Assembly: GCA_947396885.1 (NCBI GenBank)
Contig: OX377202.1
Span: forward strand, 18,166,001-18,230,000
DNA: 64,000 nucleotides
Source: Heligmosomoides polygyrus polygyrus
Lineage: Eukaryota > Nematoda > Chromadorea > Rhabditida > Heligmosomidae
Reading direction: 5' to 3'
Each line of letters starts with the position of its first letter. The stretch's first letter is position 1. The translations under genes and the position numbers were made by a program. The notes under the pieces were generated by a model that did no database searches, was not told where the DNA came from, and saw only the letters and a program-made list of their open reading frames with translations. Positions 1-12,189 of this stretch are shown in pieces.

Positions 1-301
1 TTTAGACCACAATTTTTGTCTGTCGAGCAGAATTCTTGCTCTTTCAAACGTATAACTGAAAGAAAGTTGCTTCTTTTCTTACATTTTCTTATTTAGTGTC
101 TCGTTTTTTGGCGTGTGTTTTATACCAAGTAATAATTTATTTTTATCATTACTGTTATTATTACTGTTATCATAAACATAGCTAATTTGCTCACTTTTCC
201 AATCCGTAGTGCATCTAGTCCTACAAGTTTCTTCAACTTAGTTCTGATGTCTATAAAACTGCTTATATGAATCGCCATTTTCATGAATAACGAGTTAAAC
301 G

Positions 302-370
302 GAGCGCGTGGAGCGCAGTCGGAGGAGGCGCCGCTGTCGCCTGCACACGATACCAGGATCTTGGTTCGGA
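302..370 (+). mobile_element. tRNA-derived SINE, 5' fragment
   Basis: Only the head with A box (gagcgcagtcgg) and B box (cttggttcgg) is present. It is cut where a 130-bp sequence begins that is also found before the SINE at 21,237. Confidence 0.7.
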
Positions 371-504
371 GGAATGACGTTTTGCCTTAAACTTCGCAGT
401 TTGCTTGAAAACCTCATAAGCATTAGTAGTGCAGCCCAAATTTTCATCTGTTCGCATAATCTGCTGCCAATTCTTGTTCAGCTAAATCTGATTAATGTCT
501 ATAT
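371..504. repeat. 130-bp sequence duplicated at 21,103-21,236
   Basis: The stretch beginning aggaatgacgttttgcctta is nearly identical at both loci and directly precedes a SINE copy at both. It may be part of a longer repeat or a segmental duplication. Confidence 0.75.
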
Positions 505-774
505 GAGCGCATGTAGCGCAGTCGGACAAGGCGCCGACTGTCGCCTTCACCGGATACCAGGTTCCTGGTTCGGATTTCCCGCCCAGGTCGGTGAATTGGT
601 ACCAGACGTGTCTTGGAAGGATACAACGCTGACTTGTTCATCGGCTGGCCACCGCAAGTCATTGTATGTATGGCCAAATACGCATTCAAATCGCCTCCAC
701 GACATCCCGTAGAAGTAGAATTCCTGGCGCATCCCAAAGGGATTGAATAACGCCGTCCTTTATCCTTTATCCTT
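505..774 (+). mobile_element. tRNA-derived SINE, near full length
   Basis: Carries the A box tgtagcgcagtcgg, the B box ggttcggatttcc, the conserved body (tcatcggctggccaccgcaa) and a TTTATCC tail. Lacks the stretch gccaaccaagccttccatcc found in other copies. Confidence 0.85.
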
Positions 775-849
775 TAACGAGGTAAACACTCTTAAGAAAA
801 GATTCCGAGGAGACGGCTTAACTTAAGGTGGACGGCTGCCAGTGTAGTT

Positions 850-1650
850 CTAATTCAAAAATTAAGTTTTTATGGGTGAAGTATGATCCGGCGGGGGCGG
901 AACCCTTTCAAGAAAGTGTTCATTTTTTACAAGCCTATTTTTGCCGTCCGTTCGAGTTCATTTGCAACACGCTGCGAAGGCAAATCCAAATCGCCGGCGT
1001 TTTTCGGCGACCCAACCCATTGTCGTCAGGGGCGTTCTCGAAGATCGCATGTGACTGTGCGGCTTGCAGAGGCGCTCGGCTGTTGTTCTTGGCGCGGCGG
1101 CGTTCGGCCGAACCGATACTCTCGCCCGGGTCGAGTTTTCGCGTGCTGCGCAGACCGAAATGCGAGACAGTTCGCACCCCCGCCGCTTCTTTCCGGGCGA
1201 TTGAGGACGAGAGCGGCGCGCGAGTGCTTTGATAAATGGCCGGGACCGAGGTGCTCTCGATCGGTTCTGGCGTTTTTCGGTGTGTTCTGTGGACGACTCG
1301 AACGAGAGCGGGGCAGCCCCCGGGGATGGCCGGTGTTGATGTTAATCGGATTTTGCGGTTTCGCACTGCACCACGCCGTCGTGTCCGTCGTCCGTCCGTC
1401 CGTCCTTCCGTCACCGGCGTCCGCGACCGCCAACCCATGTTCGGTCGATGGTTTACGGGCGGAAATTCAGTCTTAAACAGGTCAACGATCTGGTATATCT
1501 TCGGCGATTGTAAAGGAGGATACCCGGTCGATGGATGGATGGGTTCGGCTGTTCGGCTCCGTCACCACCGCTCGCCCCATCCCCATTGCTGCGCAATCAC
1601 ACTCCATCTAAATCCCATAATCTCGGCCTTATCGCGTTTGGTCGAGCCCG
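850..1650. promoter_or_regulatory. GC-rich island, possible promoter or 5' end
   Basis: About 800 bp are much richer in G+C and CpG than the flanks, with a (GTCC)n run near 1,380-1,410. Long ORFs occur in several frames on both strands, which is what base composition alone gives. I see no recognised domain or convincing splice structure. It could be a promoter or first-exon region of the gene downstream or of a gene to the left. Confidence 0.35.
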
Positions 1651-4563
1651 CAGCCCATTTAGCGGGCCTGGTGGGCCCTTTCAAGGAACTCCTTTCCTGA
1701 TAAACCACATTTTCACAATTTCTGAGTTTATCAGAGCCTTAAGATAAGTCATCTTTGTTGAATGATTGCACCGGCATGAATAAATTAAACGAAAAATGGC
1801 TATGCACTACATTACAATCAATATTTATTTATTTATTTACACATTTTCATTTTAAACTATATACTTTTCAATTTGAAACCGGACAGCTTTACACGTAAAA
1901 TGTGCATTTTTCAAACCACGTCAGACGTATATAAATTTAGTTATCTAAACTTAGACCTAAAGATAGAGCTAAATTTACCTTTTTATTATCATAAGTTTAA
2001 TCGATTTGGTTTATCACAGCCGCCTGCTCAATATTTGACTAAAATTTCGTCGATTGCTAAGTCTCGTTATATCAGAAAAGGAGATTTTACACTTCCCAGC
2101 ATTGACTCAGCAGATGGTAGTCATGAAAGCACCCCACTTTTCTTTTCTCCTTCCTCCGTCCTCTCATTGCCACATTTTTTGCTTGTTCTCTTTTTATCCT
2201 ATTTTTTGTTTCGTTTTATAAAGCCTTTACTCTTTTGTTAGCGCATTCGTTCTATATACTCCAAGAAATGCACTACCATTCATTTTAAACTAATAGTAAC
2301 ATATTAGTCAAAAAAGACGGTATCACAGGTAAACTAAGCGTTTTGCAAGCCAGGTCAGATGTATTCGAATTGAAACAGACATTGTTTAAAGTTTAAATAA
2401 TCCTTTTAAGGAAATTTTCATTTATCGCCTGTGCTGAATGCGGTGAGAAAATTGACTACACAAAGTGGATAAGTTCGAAATTTTACCATTTGTCCTCTAA
2501 CAATATTTTCAAGGATAAATTTTTATCTTATAATTTTTTTCTCTAGAACTAAAAATTTTATAAAACTAAATATTACAGTTACTGGGTAGGTAAGCTAAAC
2601 AATTTCAAAGAAGGTTATACTAAATATTCCTTGGATAAAAGATTATTCTAACCATCTTTTTGGGTCTATGGCTCTAGGACAAGTTCAGAGGAAACGGTGG
2701 CAATATGGCAACCTCACATTCACGAAGTTGTAAGAAAGGCATGCGCAGCACTTTCTTTCTTCTTCCGCAATGTGCACTGTGATGACTCATCATTCCCAGT
2801 TTGTCCTTACAAAACCTTCCTCATCTTGAACACCTTTCTCAGACCAAGGACTCGTTTGCTAAGAGGCCAGTCCTCAAGTTGCAAAAGGTGCAGAAAACCG
2901 TCACTTGAATTGTTGCTTCAGGATAACACATGACCTGAATTGGCAGCATTTATGCCTGTCGCTGTTTGGTTTAAGAGCCTTGCTGGGTAGCATTTTTTTC
3001 CTTTCTTGTATACTGTAGCTAAAGTTACGATTAGCCTACTCTAAGCAAGTATTTTATGGTCTACAGGTGGTCTGAAGCTTGATCAAGCTGAAATTTGTGT
3101 AGGCAATGGCTTTAAACTCAATTCATTACAAACTCTATGCTAGCAAGTACTGAATCTTTACGACTTGCGTTCTATGGTCTGGTGAATTTTTTCTCTACTA
3201 ACCCGTTTTTCAAAAAAAGACTCTTAACTGCAGAATTTCATTTTTTGCAGAGTCGCACAAAGATTCAAAGATACTGTAGAAATTAAGGACTCATGTAAAA
3301 GCTTAAAAATCGGATTTTCTTGATATATGAGCGGTATGAGTTGCGCCATGCACTCGTCTGAATCCTTGTATTTAACACTCGATTGATTGTGCATGAGCTT
3401 GTTACAACATTGGTTCTATTTAGCCAGATTAACCTGCGCTGTGCTTATTTTAACGTTTAGAACTTACAATCACGAAAGAGGCGTGAAATTTGAGTTTATT
3501 GACTGCACCATTTAAATGTGCGCAGGAGCCCCATTTTTTAAAGTGGATTTTTGGACTGATGAAGCAACATTCAAGCTGAATGAAGAGGTTAATCGGCATA
3601 ATTGCAGTTATTTCGCAACGGAAAACGTTAATAGATGCGCAGTACAGGTTAATCAATCGCGTTCGAAATGCAAGGTCTCAGGCGGGTACATGGCGTAATC
3701 TTGAACATTTGCACATCACAGAAATATAGTTATCCTTCGCTCTCATATGGGTCTTAAACATCTTCAAACGCTTCACTAGCAGCAATGTTAGAACCTTTCA
3801 ATAATAACTGGATACACTACATTTTTCGGATACTTAGATGCTCTACATTTTTCGCAAGCCGTAGTATGCTTTTAAGTCTTTAAGCCCCGAGAAATCAATA
3901 AATACGGCCAGTCGGTGGAGAAATTATAACAAGTATTCAGTATTGAAAAACAATCAATCAAGTTTAAAATGCAAGGCTTCAGACGAGGCGGGTCCATGAC
4001 TCTCATATGTCAGAAAACTTCTATTTCCTTGAGCTTTTGTACGAACCCTTGAATTCTTCAATCCTTTATTGTGAGCTAAGTTATCACCTTTTGAACGGTG
4101 TATTCATTTTTTGTTGAGACACCCGTATTCCAGATATTCACACATTTGACACATAGAAGAAGGAGCAATTTAATTATGATTTCCTAATTGAAAAATGGTT
4201 TGCTTGTCCTTTCCGGTGAGGAATTCTACTCATTTTTCTAGCACAAAAGTGGGCAGAGGAAGATCCAATTCCGTAGGTGAGAAAGCTAGATAAGATCATT
4301 CGTCAGCTGTAGACCTCGCACTGAATTTTCAAGTTATAAGAACGCTCATTGCCAAACTCTCCGAATGAGTAGAAAGGACTTGCCTGCCGGTAACTTCAGA
4401 ACGTGTCTAAGACGCTTATTCTATTTTTCACCGTGTTGTTTTGTTTTCATACTTTTTTTGACATCGCTGAGTTTTCTTATTATCATATTCAATGTGTAGC
4501 CCTCAGAGAGGAGCTACCTTACCTAGGACTTTTCTTTGTATTCATCTCCCTTTAAAATGTTAC
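1651..4563. repeat. AT-rich non-coding DNA with diverged interspersed repeats
   Basis: No gene seen. Motifs such as aagaaggttatactaaatat and attattctaacc (2,608-2,660) recur at 51,409-51,460 and 59,205-59,250. Phrases near 3,950 (caagtttaaaatgcaaggct) recur in variant form near 43.6 and 58.4 kb. This suggests an old unclassified repeat. Confidence 0.45.
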
Positions 4564-4576
4564 AATGGAGATAGTG

Positions 4577-4857
4577 GGCGCGTGTAGCGCAGTCGGATGA
4601 GGTGCCGGCTGTCGCGTGCATCTGATACCAGGTTCTTGTATCGGATTTCCCGCCTAGGCCAACCAAGCCTTCCATCCCTCCGGGGTCGGTAAATTGGCAC
4701 CTGTCTGAGAAGGATAAAGACTGACATGTTCACTGGCCGGCCACTCCTAGTCACTGTATGGCCAATCCAAATCGCCTCCACGACATTCCGCAGAAGTGGA
4801 ATGCGTGGCGCATCCCAAAAGGGATTGAGTAACACCGTCCTTTATCCTTTATCCTTA
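4577..4857 (+). mobile_element. tRNA-derived SINE, full length
   Basis: The head begins ggcgcgtgtagcgcagtcgg and the tail is two TTTATCC units. It is flanked by 13-bp duplications (aatggagatagtg at 4,564-4,576; aatggagttagtg at 4,858-4,870; one mismatch), showing insertion by target-primed reverse transcription. Confidence 0.9.
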
Positions 4858-4870
4858 AATGGAGTTAGTG

Positions 4871-5953
4871 TTTATGATTGTTGCTCGAATAATACTAGTT
4901 TCAATTCAGTTAATTTCTAAAACTAAAAGGAATAGGACAATATTCAGATAAAAATGTTTGAAGATATTTATAAAACCATTACTATATATAATTGTTTAAT
5001 AAACAAATAGCTGGTAATTTGTAGCATCTCCTTAATTCATTTGTGAGCCACCGGGAGATGTTACAAAAATAAAGTTCGTCTGAAGGAAGGTGGCGAAACC
5101 AACCGTTTATGTTTATTTTCATATTTCCTAATATTCAAGTCAATTTACGTAGTATGATACATGAAGTTATCTTCCAATTTTTAAGAAAAAGAAAGTTCTC
5201 CTTGTTGATGAAAAGACTGTCCGTGCGGCTGAAGCAAATTAAAGGCGACATCACCTATTTTCTCCTGTCGGAGGGCCAAGCATTCTTCTAGGATTTGGCG
5301 CTCATTAATCATCTATCAGAGGTGATTTTGATTTGATTCAAATAGAAAGGAGTGAAACTGATGAAAAAGTTAGCCGATGACCCAATATTCTTCCATTTCC
5401 AACGTCTCCCGAACTGTCCATCATTCTCACATCTGGAGGCGATCAACATCGTTTCTTTTCGTTTGACCAAGTTTTCGCTGGGAACTTTCCGCCCATTTTA
5501 TTTGGAATCACTCTCCGGTCTTCCTGACCACTGCAGGAGGTTGATGTTGTTCTAGTTTTCGCGTCCGCCAACGCTCTCACTCTCTACACGTTCTCGTAGT
5601 CTTCTGCCTCCGGAATATCGTCGCCGAAGCGTTTTTGTTTCAGGAAACATCGACTACGATGGGATTAATCTGCTCATGCGTATCTCGGCGATGAGGTCTC
5701 AATTTCTTCGGATTCGTGCCCCTTCTAGAATCCGTGAAGTTCTGCGAATTCGTTTTTTTAGAACTTCTACTCCTTGGTGTTAAAATCTTCCAATTATGGT
5801 AAGACCATCTTCGCTGTCTTAAGCTCCAGTCTGTTGTCGTCTAATTTGCTTGTTCTTTGTGATCTACATTTTAAGACAGGTCTACGGCTCTGTCAGGAGC
5901 AGGCTTGAAGTTGGAGAATTTGAGATAATAGCAGTGGTTCGTTTCATGCTTCG
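4871..5953. other. Non-coding, no feature recognised
   Basis: AT-rich to average sequence. Short ORFs at 5,109-5,291 and 5,352-5,555 show no recognised motif. Nothing else seen. Confidence 0.5.
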
Positions 5954-6247
5954 GGCGTCTAATGGCGCAGTCGGAGAAGGTACCTGCTGTCGCGTGCACG
6001 CGATACCAAGTTTCTGGTTCGAGTTCTTCGCCTAGGCCAACTAAGCTGCCATCCCTACAGGGTGGATGAATTGGTAGGAGACTTCTCTATCAATCATAAA
6101 ACACTGACATTTCGGTCGGCTGACACTGCAAATCAGTGCATAGGCAAATACGTATTCAGGTTGCCTCCAACGGCATCTTTTAGAAATAGAATGTGTGGTG
6201 CGGCTCACAAGGGGGATTTAGTAACATCTACTTTCGTCTACTTTCGT
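5954..6247 (+). mobile_element. tRNA-derived SINE, diverged
   Basis: The A box taatggcgcagtcgg, the B box tggttcgagtt and the body can be followed with many substitutions. An old copy. Confidence 0.7.
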
Positions 6248-7430
6248 TTCCCTAGGATGGGATCACGTGGGAGTGGAACGCACGGCGCACCCCGAAGGGG
6301 TTGGTTGATCTGCTCATTTATCTGATCTTTTTCGGCCTTCCCATTTCTTATATTAATTCCTGTCCCGGCTATCATGAATTTTCGAGGGTCAGGGGCGCCA
6401 TTGCTTTGGGTGAGACGTCGCAAAATAGGTGGGCCGCTCATACAAGGTGTTTCGCCACCCCCACATGGAGCCCAATGTCATAGACCACCCAAGCGATCAA
6501 CTGCAGGTTTGTCGGACGTCACCGTGAAAGCTCTGATCGACTAAAATGACATCATTGATATTGCTTGGTAGAGTAGGACTGACTGGTCCATTCTGGCATG
6601 CGATAGGTACTAATAGAAACCTTCATGAAAATTGATGCTCAGCGGAATAACACGTGATACGGGAATTAGTTCGTATTGGCGTTATAAGGTATGTGAAATC
6701 CACCTGCTGTGCCATGCTACGCTTGGTTGAGTGCCAAAGTTGTCCAATTGGTCGCTTTCGCTAGAACTTCACCGAAATCTGACTATTTTTAGATAGAATT
6801 CCAGCGGATAGTTTGTCGTGTTCAGATCGAAGCCAGGGGCATCACTAACCTCTCCCCAAGCACATCTTCGAATGTCGACTCGCCAAACTTAGAGCTTATA
6901 TGATTTGTCAACAGGACTGGAATGGATTTCTTGGACAAAATATAAATCTCGGAATTGAAACAGTAAATTCTTTGTCTACTGCTTCAGTTCTTTTTTTTTT
7001 CAAGGGCTGCTAACTGCTTGGAGGTCAAGATAGCCTCGAAACGACCCTTTGGACTAAAAGAGGAAGTTGTAGCCTTTACATGACTTGTTCGTTGCCCAGT
7101 TGGCGGCTTGTCACATAGTAAGTAGATCAGCTGCCTTTGCGGGTCACTGACACCCGGCTTACGTCGGTAAGGTGTGGTCCGCGGCGATTTGCTCTAGACA
7201 CTGGCTCACTCCAGGATTTTTCCAGTTGATCTTTTTGATCATCGGGCCTGATAAGCCAGTTTTTCCTCGGCATTGCAGAAAGCCATCTCTTTTATAACTT
7301 TAATTCTTATAAAGCCACTTTTTGACCCTTCTTCCGACACCACCTCCTTATTTTCGAGGCCTTGTGAGGAAATTATGAAAGATGTGGTTGTGGATCATTT
7401 AAATAAGTTTTCGATAATATCAGCACGGCT
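6248..7430. other. Non-coding, no feature recognised
   Basis: Mixed composition and short ORFs without motifs. No repeat of the window's main families was recognised. Confidence 0.4.
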
Positions 7431-7500
7431 ACCTAAAGCGTCCATCAACAGTCACTGCCATGCTTCAGGCTCTAAATAATTGGTCATTCTCTCATGATCA

Positions 7501-7668
7501 GAGGCCGAATTCATCAACAATTAACCCGTGGGTATGCGGGTGATAAGGGGTAGAGATAAGATAAGAGTCAGGCAGAGATAACGCAAGACTCAGAGACGCA
7601 GGTTTCATTGTGGGTATCTCTACCCCTTATACCCGCGGGTTAGTCGTTGATGAGTCCGGCCCCAGGAT
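7501..7668. mobile_element. Small palindromic MITE
   Basis: Arms aattaacccgtgggtatgcg and, inverted, cccgcgggttagtcgttgat surround a short centre. Both arms contain ggggtagagata or its complement. It lies inside the left arm of the larger foldback and has no counterpart in the right arm, so it inserted later. Confidence 0.7.
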
Positions 7669-8053
7669 ATAGGCACGGATACTGTTTATTTAGACTTTAG
7701 CTGAACGACCGGTGTAATAGAATCTGCTGCAGAAAGCTTATAGTGAAATGTTCCAACTCAGTTTCTTTAGGTCACAAATGACTGATATCAAAGTTGTAGG
7801 CTATATAATAGCTATGCTGTGTTGCGCTCATCATTATATCAGCTTAGAACCTCTATGCCAGCCATTTGAACTGACTGTGATCATTTCTGTCAAGACCATC
7901 ATTCTGGCTGGTTCCATGCTGACATCAGCATGGAATCAGCCAGAATGTTTTTCTATGGCGCACGCTGTGCATCATAAATAAATAAATAAATATTTCAAAA
8001 AACGTCACAACAATAGCAAATCTAAGAAAAGTTACATACAAAACATTGTAAGG

Positions 8054-8311
8054 AAAAGGATAAAGGACGGTGTTACTCATCTCCTTATGGAATGCGCCAC
8101 ATATTCTATTTCCAAGGGATTCGTTAAGGCGATTTGAATGCGTATTTGACCATACAATGACCTGCGGTGGCCAGCCGATGAATGATGTCAGCGCTCTCTC
8201 CTTCCCATACAAGAATGGTACCAATTCCCTGACCCGGAGGGGTGGAAGGTTTGGTAGGTCTGGGCGGGAAATCCCCGCCAGGAATCTGGTATCGGGTGCA
8301 CAGCCGACGGC
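8054..8311 (-). mobile_element. tRNA-derived SINE, 5' end missing
   Basis: Tail (ggataaaggacgg on this strand) and body are clear. The head ends after the stretch reading ggtatcgggtgcacagccga, before the A box. It lies in the centre of the 7.4-8.6 kb foldback. Confidence 0.8.
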
Positions 8312-8652
8312 ATAGAGGTCTAAGCTGATATAATGATGATCGCAACACAGCATAGCTATTATATCAGCCTACAACTTCGATATCAGCCATTTGTGGCCTA
8401 AAGAAACTGAGTTGGATCATTTCGCTATAATCTTTCTGTAGCAGATTCTATTATATCGATCATTCAGCTGAATTCTAAATAAACAATATCCGTGCCTATA
8501 TGCTGATCATGAGAGAATGACCAATTATTTAGAGCTTCAAGCATGGCAAGCTCTAGTTGTGTTTGCCTTAAATAGTTCAACAGGAAGAAGACTCATCCAT
8601 CTAGCACATCGATAGAAAAGGAATGAAAAACGATTGAGTAATGTATTCGGTT

Positions 8653-8863
8653 CATCCTACTGTAATGGATATTTAGGCTGTTTATTCTAGGGCTAATAGG
8701 CCTATAGACCCAGTACCTGCTCGAAAGCAGCTTAACCTCTCTCCTTAGAATAGCCTAAATATCCATCCTACTGTAATGGATATTTAGGCTATTTATTCTA
8801 GGGCTAATAGGCCTATAGACCCAGTACCTGCTCGAAAGCAGCTTAACCTCTCTCCTTAGAATA
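8653..8863. repeat. Tandem duplication of a 111-bp palindromic unit
   Basis: Two copies begin catcctactgtaatggatat at 8,653 and 8,764. Each has inverted ends (ggatatttaggctatttatt and, inverted, agaatagcctaaatatcc), so the unit is itself a tiny terminal-inverted-repeat element. Confidence 0.85.
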
Positions 8864-9598
8864 CGGTAGCAAAATACCAAAATATCATTTATGCGTTAAA
8901 CAGTAACAATAATATGGCATGGCTGTTTCCCTTAGAGGGAGAATCTAATATGTGGTCACATGTTGTGTTCTACTCCACAACACTTCGCATCCTTGTCTCA
9001 CTTCTCACCGTACGCTTCAGTGTGCTCTCCGACGCTTAACTGTCTTGATAGGCGTTATGATAATGGAAGACAGTGATCGCCGACGGGCTGTCTTCTGTTC
9101 TGTTCTGCTTCACTGGACATACACGTACATTTATGTATCATTTTATGGAGTTGTTGAATGTGTTCTTGTGAATGGTGTTAGTATGCGTCTTCTGAAATTG
9201 TACAATAGTACAAGACCTGTGTTCTGTTGGAAAAGCTCTGATTGTGAGTTCTCTACCACCCTTTTGAGTATCGAATATCCCAAATGTGCATCCCAAGTCT
9301 TGCTACGAGATCAGCTATTATAAAAGTAGAGTGCGTGGTGCATTCTAAAGAGGCTGACATAGACTTGAGCCTAAGGTGCCTAAGACAAGTTAAATCTGCT
9401 GCTTTAAAGTGCAGTACACAACGATTCATTATGACAAATGATAGTCTTCACTTGATGGTTTTATTCATTTTTTGTCAACCCAGATGGGAGGACACGTGCG
9501 GCGGATGGGTGGTTCGATGGCGGCTTTCGGTGCTCTGTTATCATTGATTGCCGTAGGTTTAGAAATTTTTAGTATTCTGTCATATTTATGGAGTCCAG
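8864..9598. other. Non-coding, no feature recognised
   Basis: An ORF at 8,952-9,323 (123 codons, Cys-rich) has no recognised motif and no start or splice support. Nothing else seen. Confidence 0.4.
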
Positions 9599-9870
9599 AC
9601 GCGTGGTAGCGGAACTAAAGGAGGCCCTGTGGGCTGTCGCCTGCAGCCAGAATCGAGGATCTTGGTTCGAGTTCCTTTCGATCTCTCTGGAATTGAAGAA
9701 TTGGGTACATACCTGACTTGTCTGAGAAGGATAAACTCTGACGTGTCCACCAGCTGGCCATTGCGAGTGATTTTGAGGTCAAATACCCATTAGAGCTGCC
9801 CCAGAACTTGCCGTAGAGTTTTGAGTGCGTGGCGCATCCCAAAAGAGTTTGATTAACACCACCCTTTACC
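9599..9870 (+). mobile_element. tRNA-derived SINE, diverged
   Basis: Head gcgtggtagcggaac, B box cttggttcgagttcc, then the body to ggcgcatcccaaaagag. The tail is degenerate. Confidence 0.7.
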
Positions 9871-11403
9871 ACTACATTTCATTTTTTCATTTCTCGGGTC
9901 ACATAACGTCACAGGAGCATGCTTGGTTATCTGCGCTGCTTAGAACCTAATCTAAGGGGTAATTTTTGAATTTATATTATATATTTTTTGTTGTTCATTG
10001 ATCAATCTTTAGCCTTGAAGCGCCAAATCCTTAACGTTGAGTACACTTTTGTCGTGGGGGAACACCTCTCTTAGAGTGCCTTAAATTAGAACGATTCCAC
10101 CGGAATGGCTGTCACCCCTATTCTAAGTTCTCTGTCAACGAATGTGTTTCGAAAAATGTTTACACTCTGTAGTTGTCCTGTGACAAATTTCCCCGGTTTG
10201 CTGATCCGAGGAGAAGCAAAGCCTAGCTTAGCTTCGTTGTACGCAGACTCGAACCCTATTGTGATGCACTCAAGCGGCGCCACCTACCTGTGCACCACAC
10301 CGTCAACCATGGCATTTTTGTATCATCCGTGAGGCCGCAGTAGGATTTCCGGTTTTTGGGTTTAGGTTGTGTAGTGAGTGGACTACTGTGGAACTGTCAA
10401 AATGGGTTAAAAGTAGCATGCATGGTGCATCCCGTCATTGCTCAAAGTCGTTTCAATGGACTACACTGACCTTTAGCTTTATCTTCAGACTATTGTAGGT
10501 CTTGCGTCCGTGCGCTGATGCCAAGTGCTTCTGAATAAATCTGTTTTTTGAAAGCTTAAATTTAACCGTATCATTTCCGGAAATTTTTCTTTCAATTATT
10601 CGGAGACCGCGGATCCTTTCAGCTATATTTCCTTCTCTAAATATCTTCATAGCGAAGTTCAACCAAACGCATCGGAATGTGGGGGTCTTCTAGTCAGAGA
10701 AAGTTTTCGAACGAGCGCTTCTCGGGGCAATAGGCGTGGCTGGCGGCTGGCTGGTCCGTAACCTGCGCCCTCGTGCGGCGACCAGCTCAAGGTCAGCTCG
10801 ATCGCCAAAGATTAGAGCGTTTTTCCGTCCATTAACTGACAGCTGGAAGACACCGTCGCCTGTCCCGTGTTTGAAAAAGTTGTGCCGCGAACTGGTCAGG
10901 TTTTACACACGAAATGCGTTGTTGATTTCATTGCTTCTATGGGTTTTCCTTTAACAATTTTAACTGCCTAAAAAATGATTATTTTTTATTTTTATTTTTG
11001 ATTACTTATTATTAATATTACTTGTACATTAATGGTGTTTGCTCTACTATTTTGTTGTACACTTTTTAAACGTTTTTTATCGTGATTTTGGCGTTTTTGA
11101 ATTTTCTGGCATTCTTTCTTTTATTCTGGTGCCTCTTTTTTATTTCTAAAAAAAACTTCTTCCTCTGGGCTCTGCAAAGGTCTTAGGCTAGGTAGACTTT
11201 TTATAAAAATGAAATTGGCCAGTTTAATGATAATCTGCATACAAGACATTAATATCCTAGTAAATAAACAAACGAGTAAACAAACGAGTGAATAAGTAAA
11301 TAAACAAACAAAAATATTAGCAGTGAAACGTTATAGATGGATGTAGTGTGAAGTGGTCTCTTTTGTTTCCTGAAGGTAAGGCGTATGGTGATTAATTACG
11401 TTG
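9871..11403. other. Non-coding; GC-rich patch near 10.7-10.9 kb
   Basis: Mostly AT-rich. A GC-rich patch at about 10,690-10,900 holds an ORF (10,736-10,954) with a basic, Arg/Ser-rich peptide but no recognised domain or clear donor. A tRNA-like fragment is listed separately. Confidence 0.35.
10205..10312 (-). repeat. tRNA-like fragment
   Basis: Read on the minus strand, a B-box-like gggttcgagtctgc follows an A-box-like gtggtgcacaggtaggtggc. Spacing and stems are poor, so this looks like a decayed tRNA-derived repeat and not a tRNA gene. Confidence 0.4.
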
Positions 11404-11650
11404 CAGCGTAGTATGGAGAAGGGTCCGCTACCACTTGTACTTGTAATCGATTCTGAGTTCGGCTCGTTCTCCAGGAATGGTGAATTAATACCAGCCCTTC
11501 CTAATAAGGATAAGATATAAGGATATCAAAAGAATTATCTTTTTTAAATCGTTGTCTAGGCCAAACTCGAATATTTAGAGTGGCCTGCACAACACACTAC
11601 TGATGAAGAGTGCGTGGCGCATCCCAGGTATATACATAGGGGTTGATTGG
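11404..11650 (+). mobile_element. tRNA-derived SINE, heavily decayed
   Basis: Fragments resemble the SINE body (tggtgaattaataccagccc, aataaggataagatat) and the 3' region (agagtgcgtggcgcatccca), with unrelated sequence between. Confidence 0.45.
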
Positions 11651-11859
11651 CGCTGACTTTGTTTCGCTTGTTACTATATTTGCACTGAAATTTTGTGCCT
11701 TTCTTTAAAATACACGAAGGAATGGAAAAAGGGATAATTCCACTATCCGGTCCGTGCAAATCATTGCATATGTGAGCTAAGTGTCCATATTGCGTTTTTT
11801 CGAATCTCATTTCCTTTCTAGTCCATCTAGTTTTCTATTTACGCATTATTTTCAGTGAA

Positions 11860-12140
11860 GGGCGCGTGTAGCGCAGTCAGAGGAGGCGCGACTGTCGCGT
11901 GCACCCGATACCAGGTTCCTGGTTCGGATTTCCAGGCCAACCAAGCCTTCCATCCCTCCGGGGTGGGTGAATTGGTACTGTAATTGTCTGGGAAGGATAA
12001 AGCGCTGACTTGTTCATCGGCTGGCTTCAAGTCATTGTATGGCCAAACACGCATTCATGTCGCCTCCACGACATCCCGTAGAAGTAGAATGCGCTGGCGC
12101 ATCCCAGAAGGGATTGAGTAACACCGTCCTTTATCCTTTT
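11860..12140 (+). mobile_element. tRNA-derived SINE, full length
   Basis: Starts gggcgcgtgtagcgcagtca and ends in a TTTATCC tail. A perfect 12-bp duplication (attttcagtgaa) flanks it at 11,848-11,859 and 12,141-12,152, so it is a fairly recent insertion. Confidence 0.92.
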
Positions 12141-12189
12141 ATTTTCAGTGAAAATCTGCGACTGTGGCACTGAGTTGTTACTACTTCAT

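Larger units (their letters stand above)
7440..8560. mobile_element. Foldback element, nested with a MITE and a SINE
   Basis: The outer arms are inverted copies: left about 7,445-7,860 (cactgccatgcttcaggctc ... ttggtcattctctcatgatc) and right about 8,320-8,560 (gatcatgagagaatgaccaa ... gcttcaagcatggcaagctc). The left arm is interrupted by a smaller palindrome (7,501-7,668) and the centre by a reverse SINE (8,054-8,311). Arm sequence ctcagtttctttagg is related to that flanking the tRNA-like foldbacks at 54.9-55.3 kb. Confidence 0.75.

Noticed and set aside
492..774. ORFs on both strands encoding peptides like FECVFGHTYNDLRWPADEQ
   Set aside because: They lie inside a SINE, and the same peptides recur wherever the SINE occurs, so they are translations of non-coding repeat.
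883..1476. 197-codon ORF in the GC-rich island
   Set aside because: Several frames on both strands are open here because stop codons are rare in GC-rich DNA; no domain or biased codon pattern was recognised.
8952..9323. 123-codon Cys-rich ORF as a small secreted protein
   Set aside because: No convincing signal peptide start, no cysteine spacing of a known nematode family, and no splice sites.
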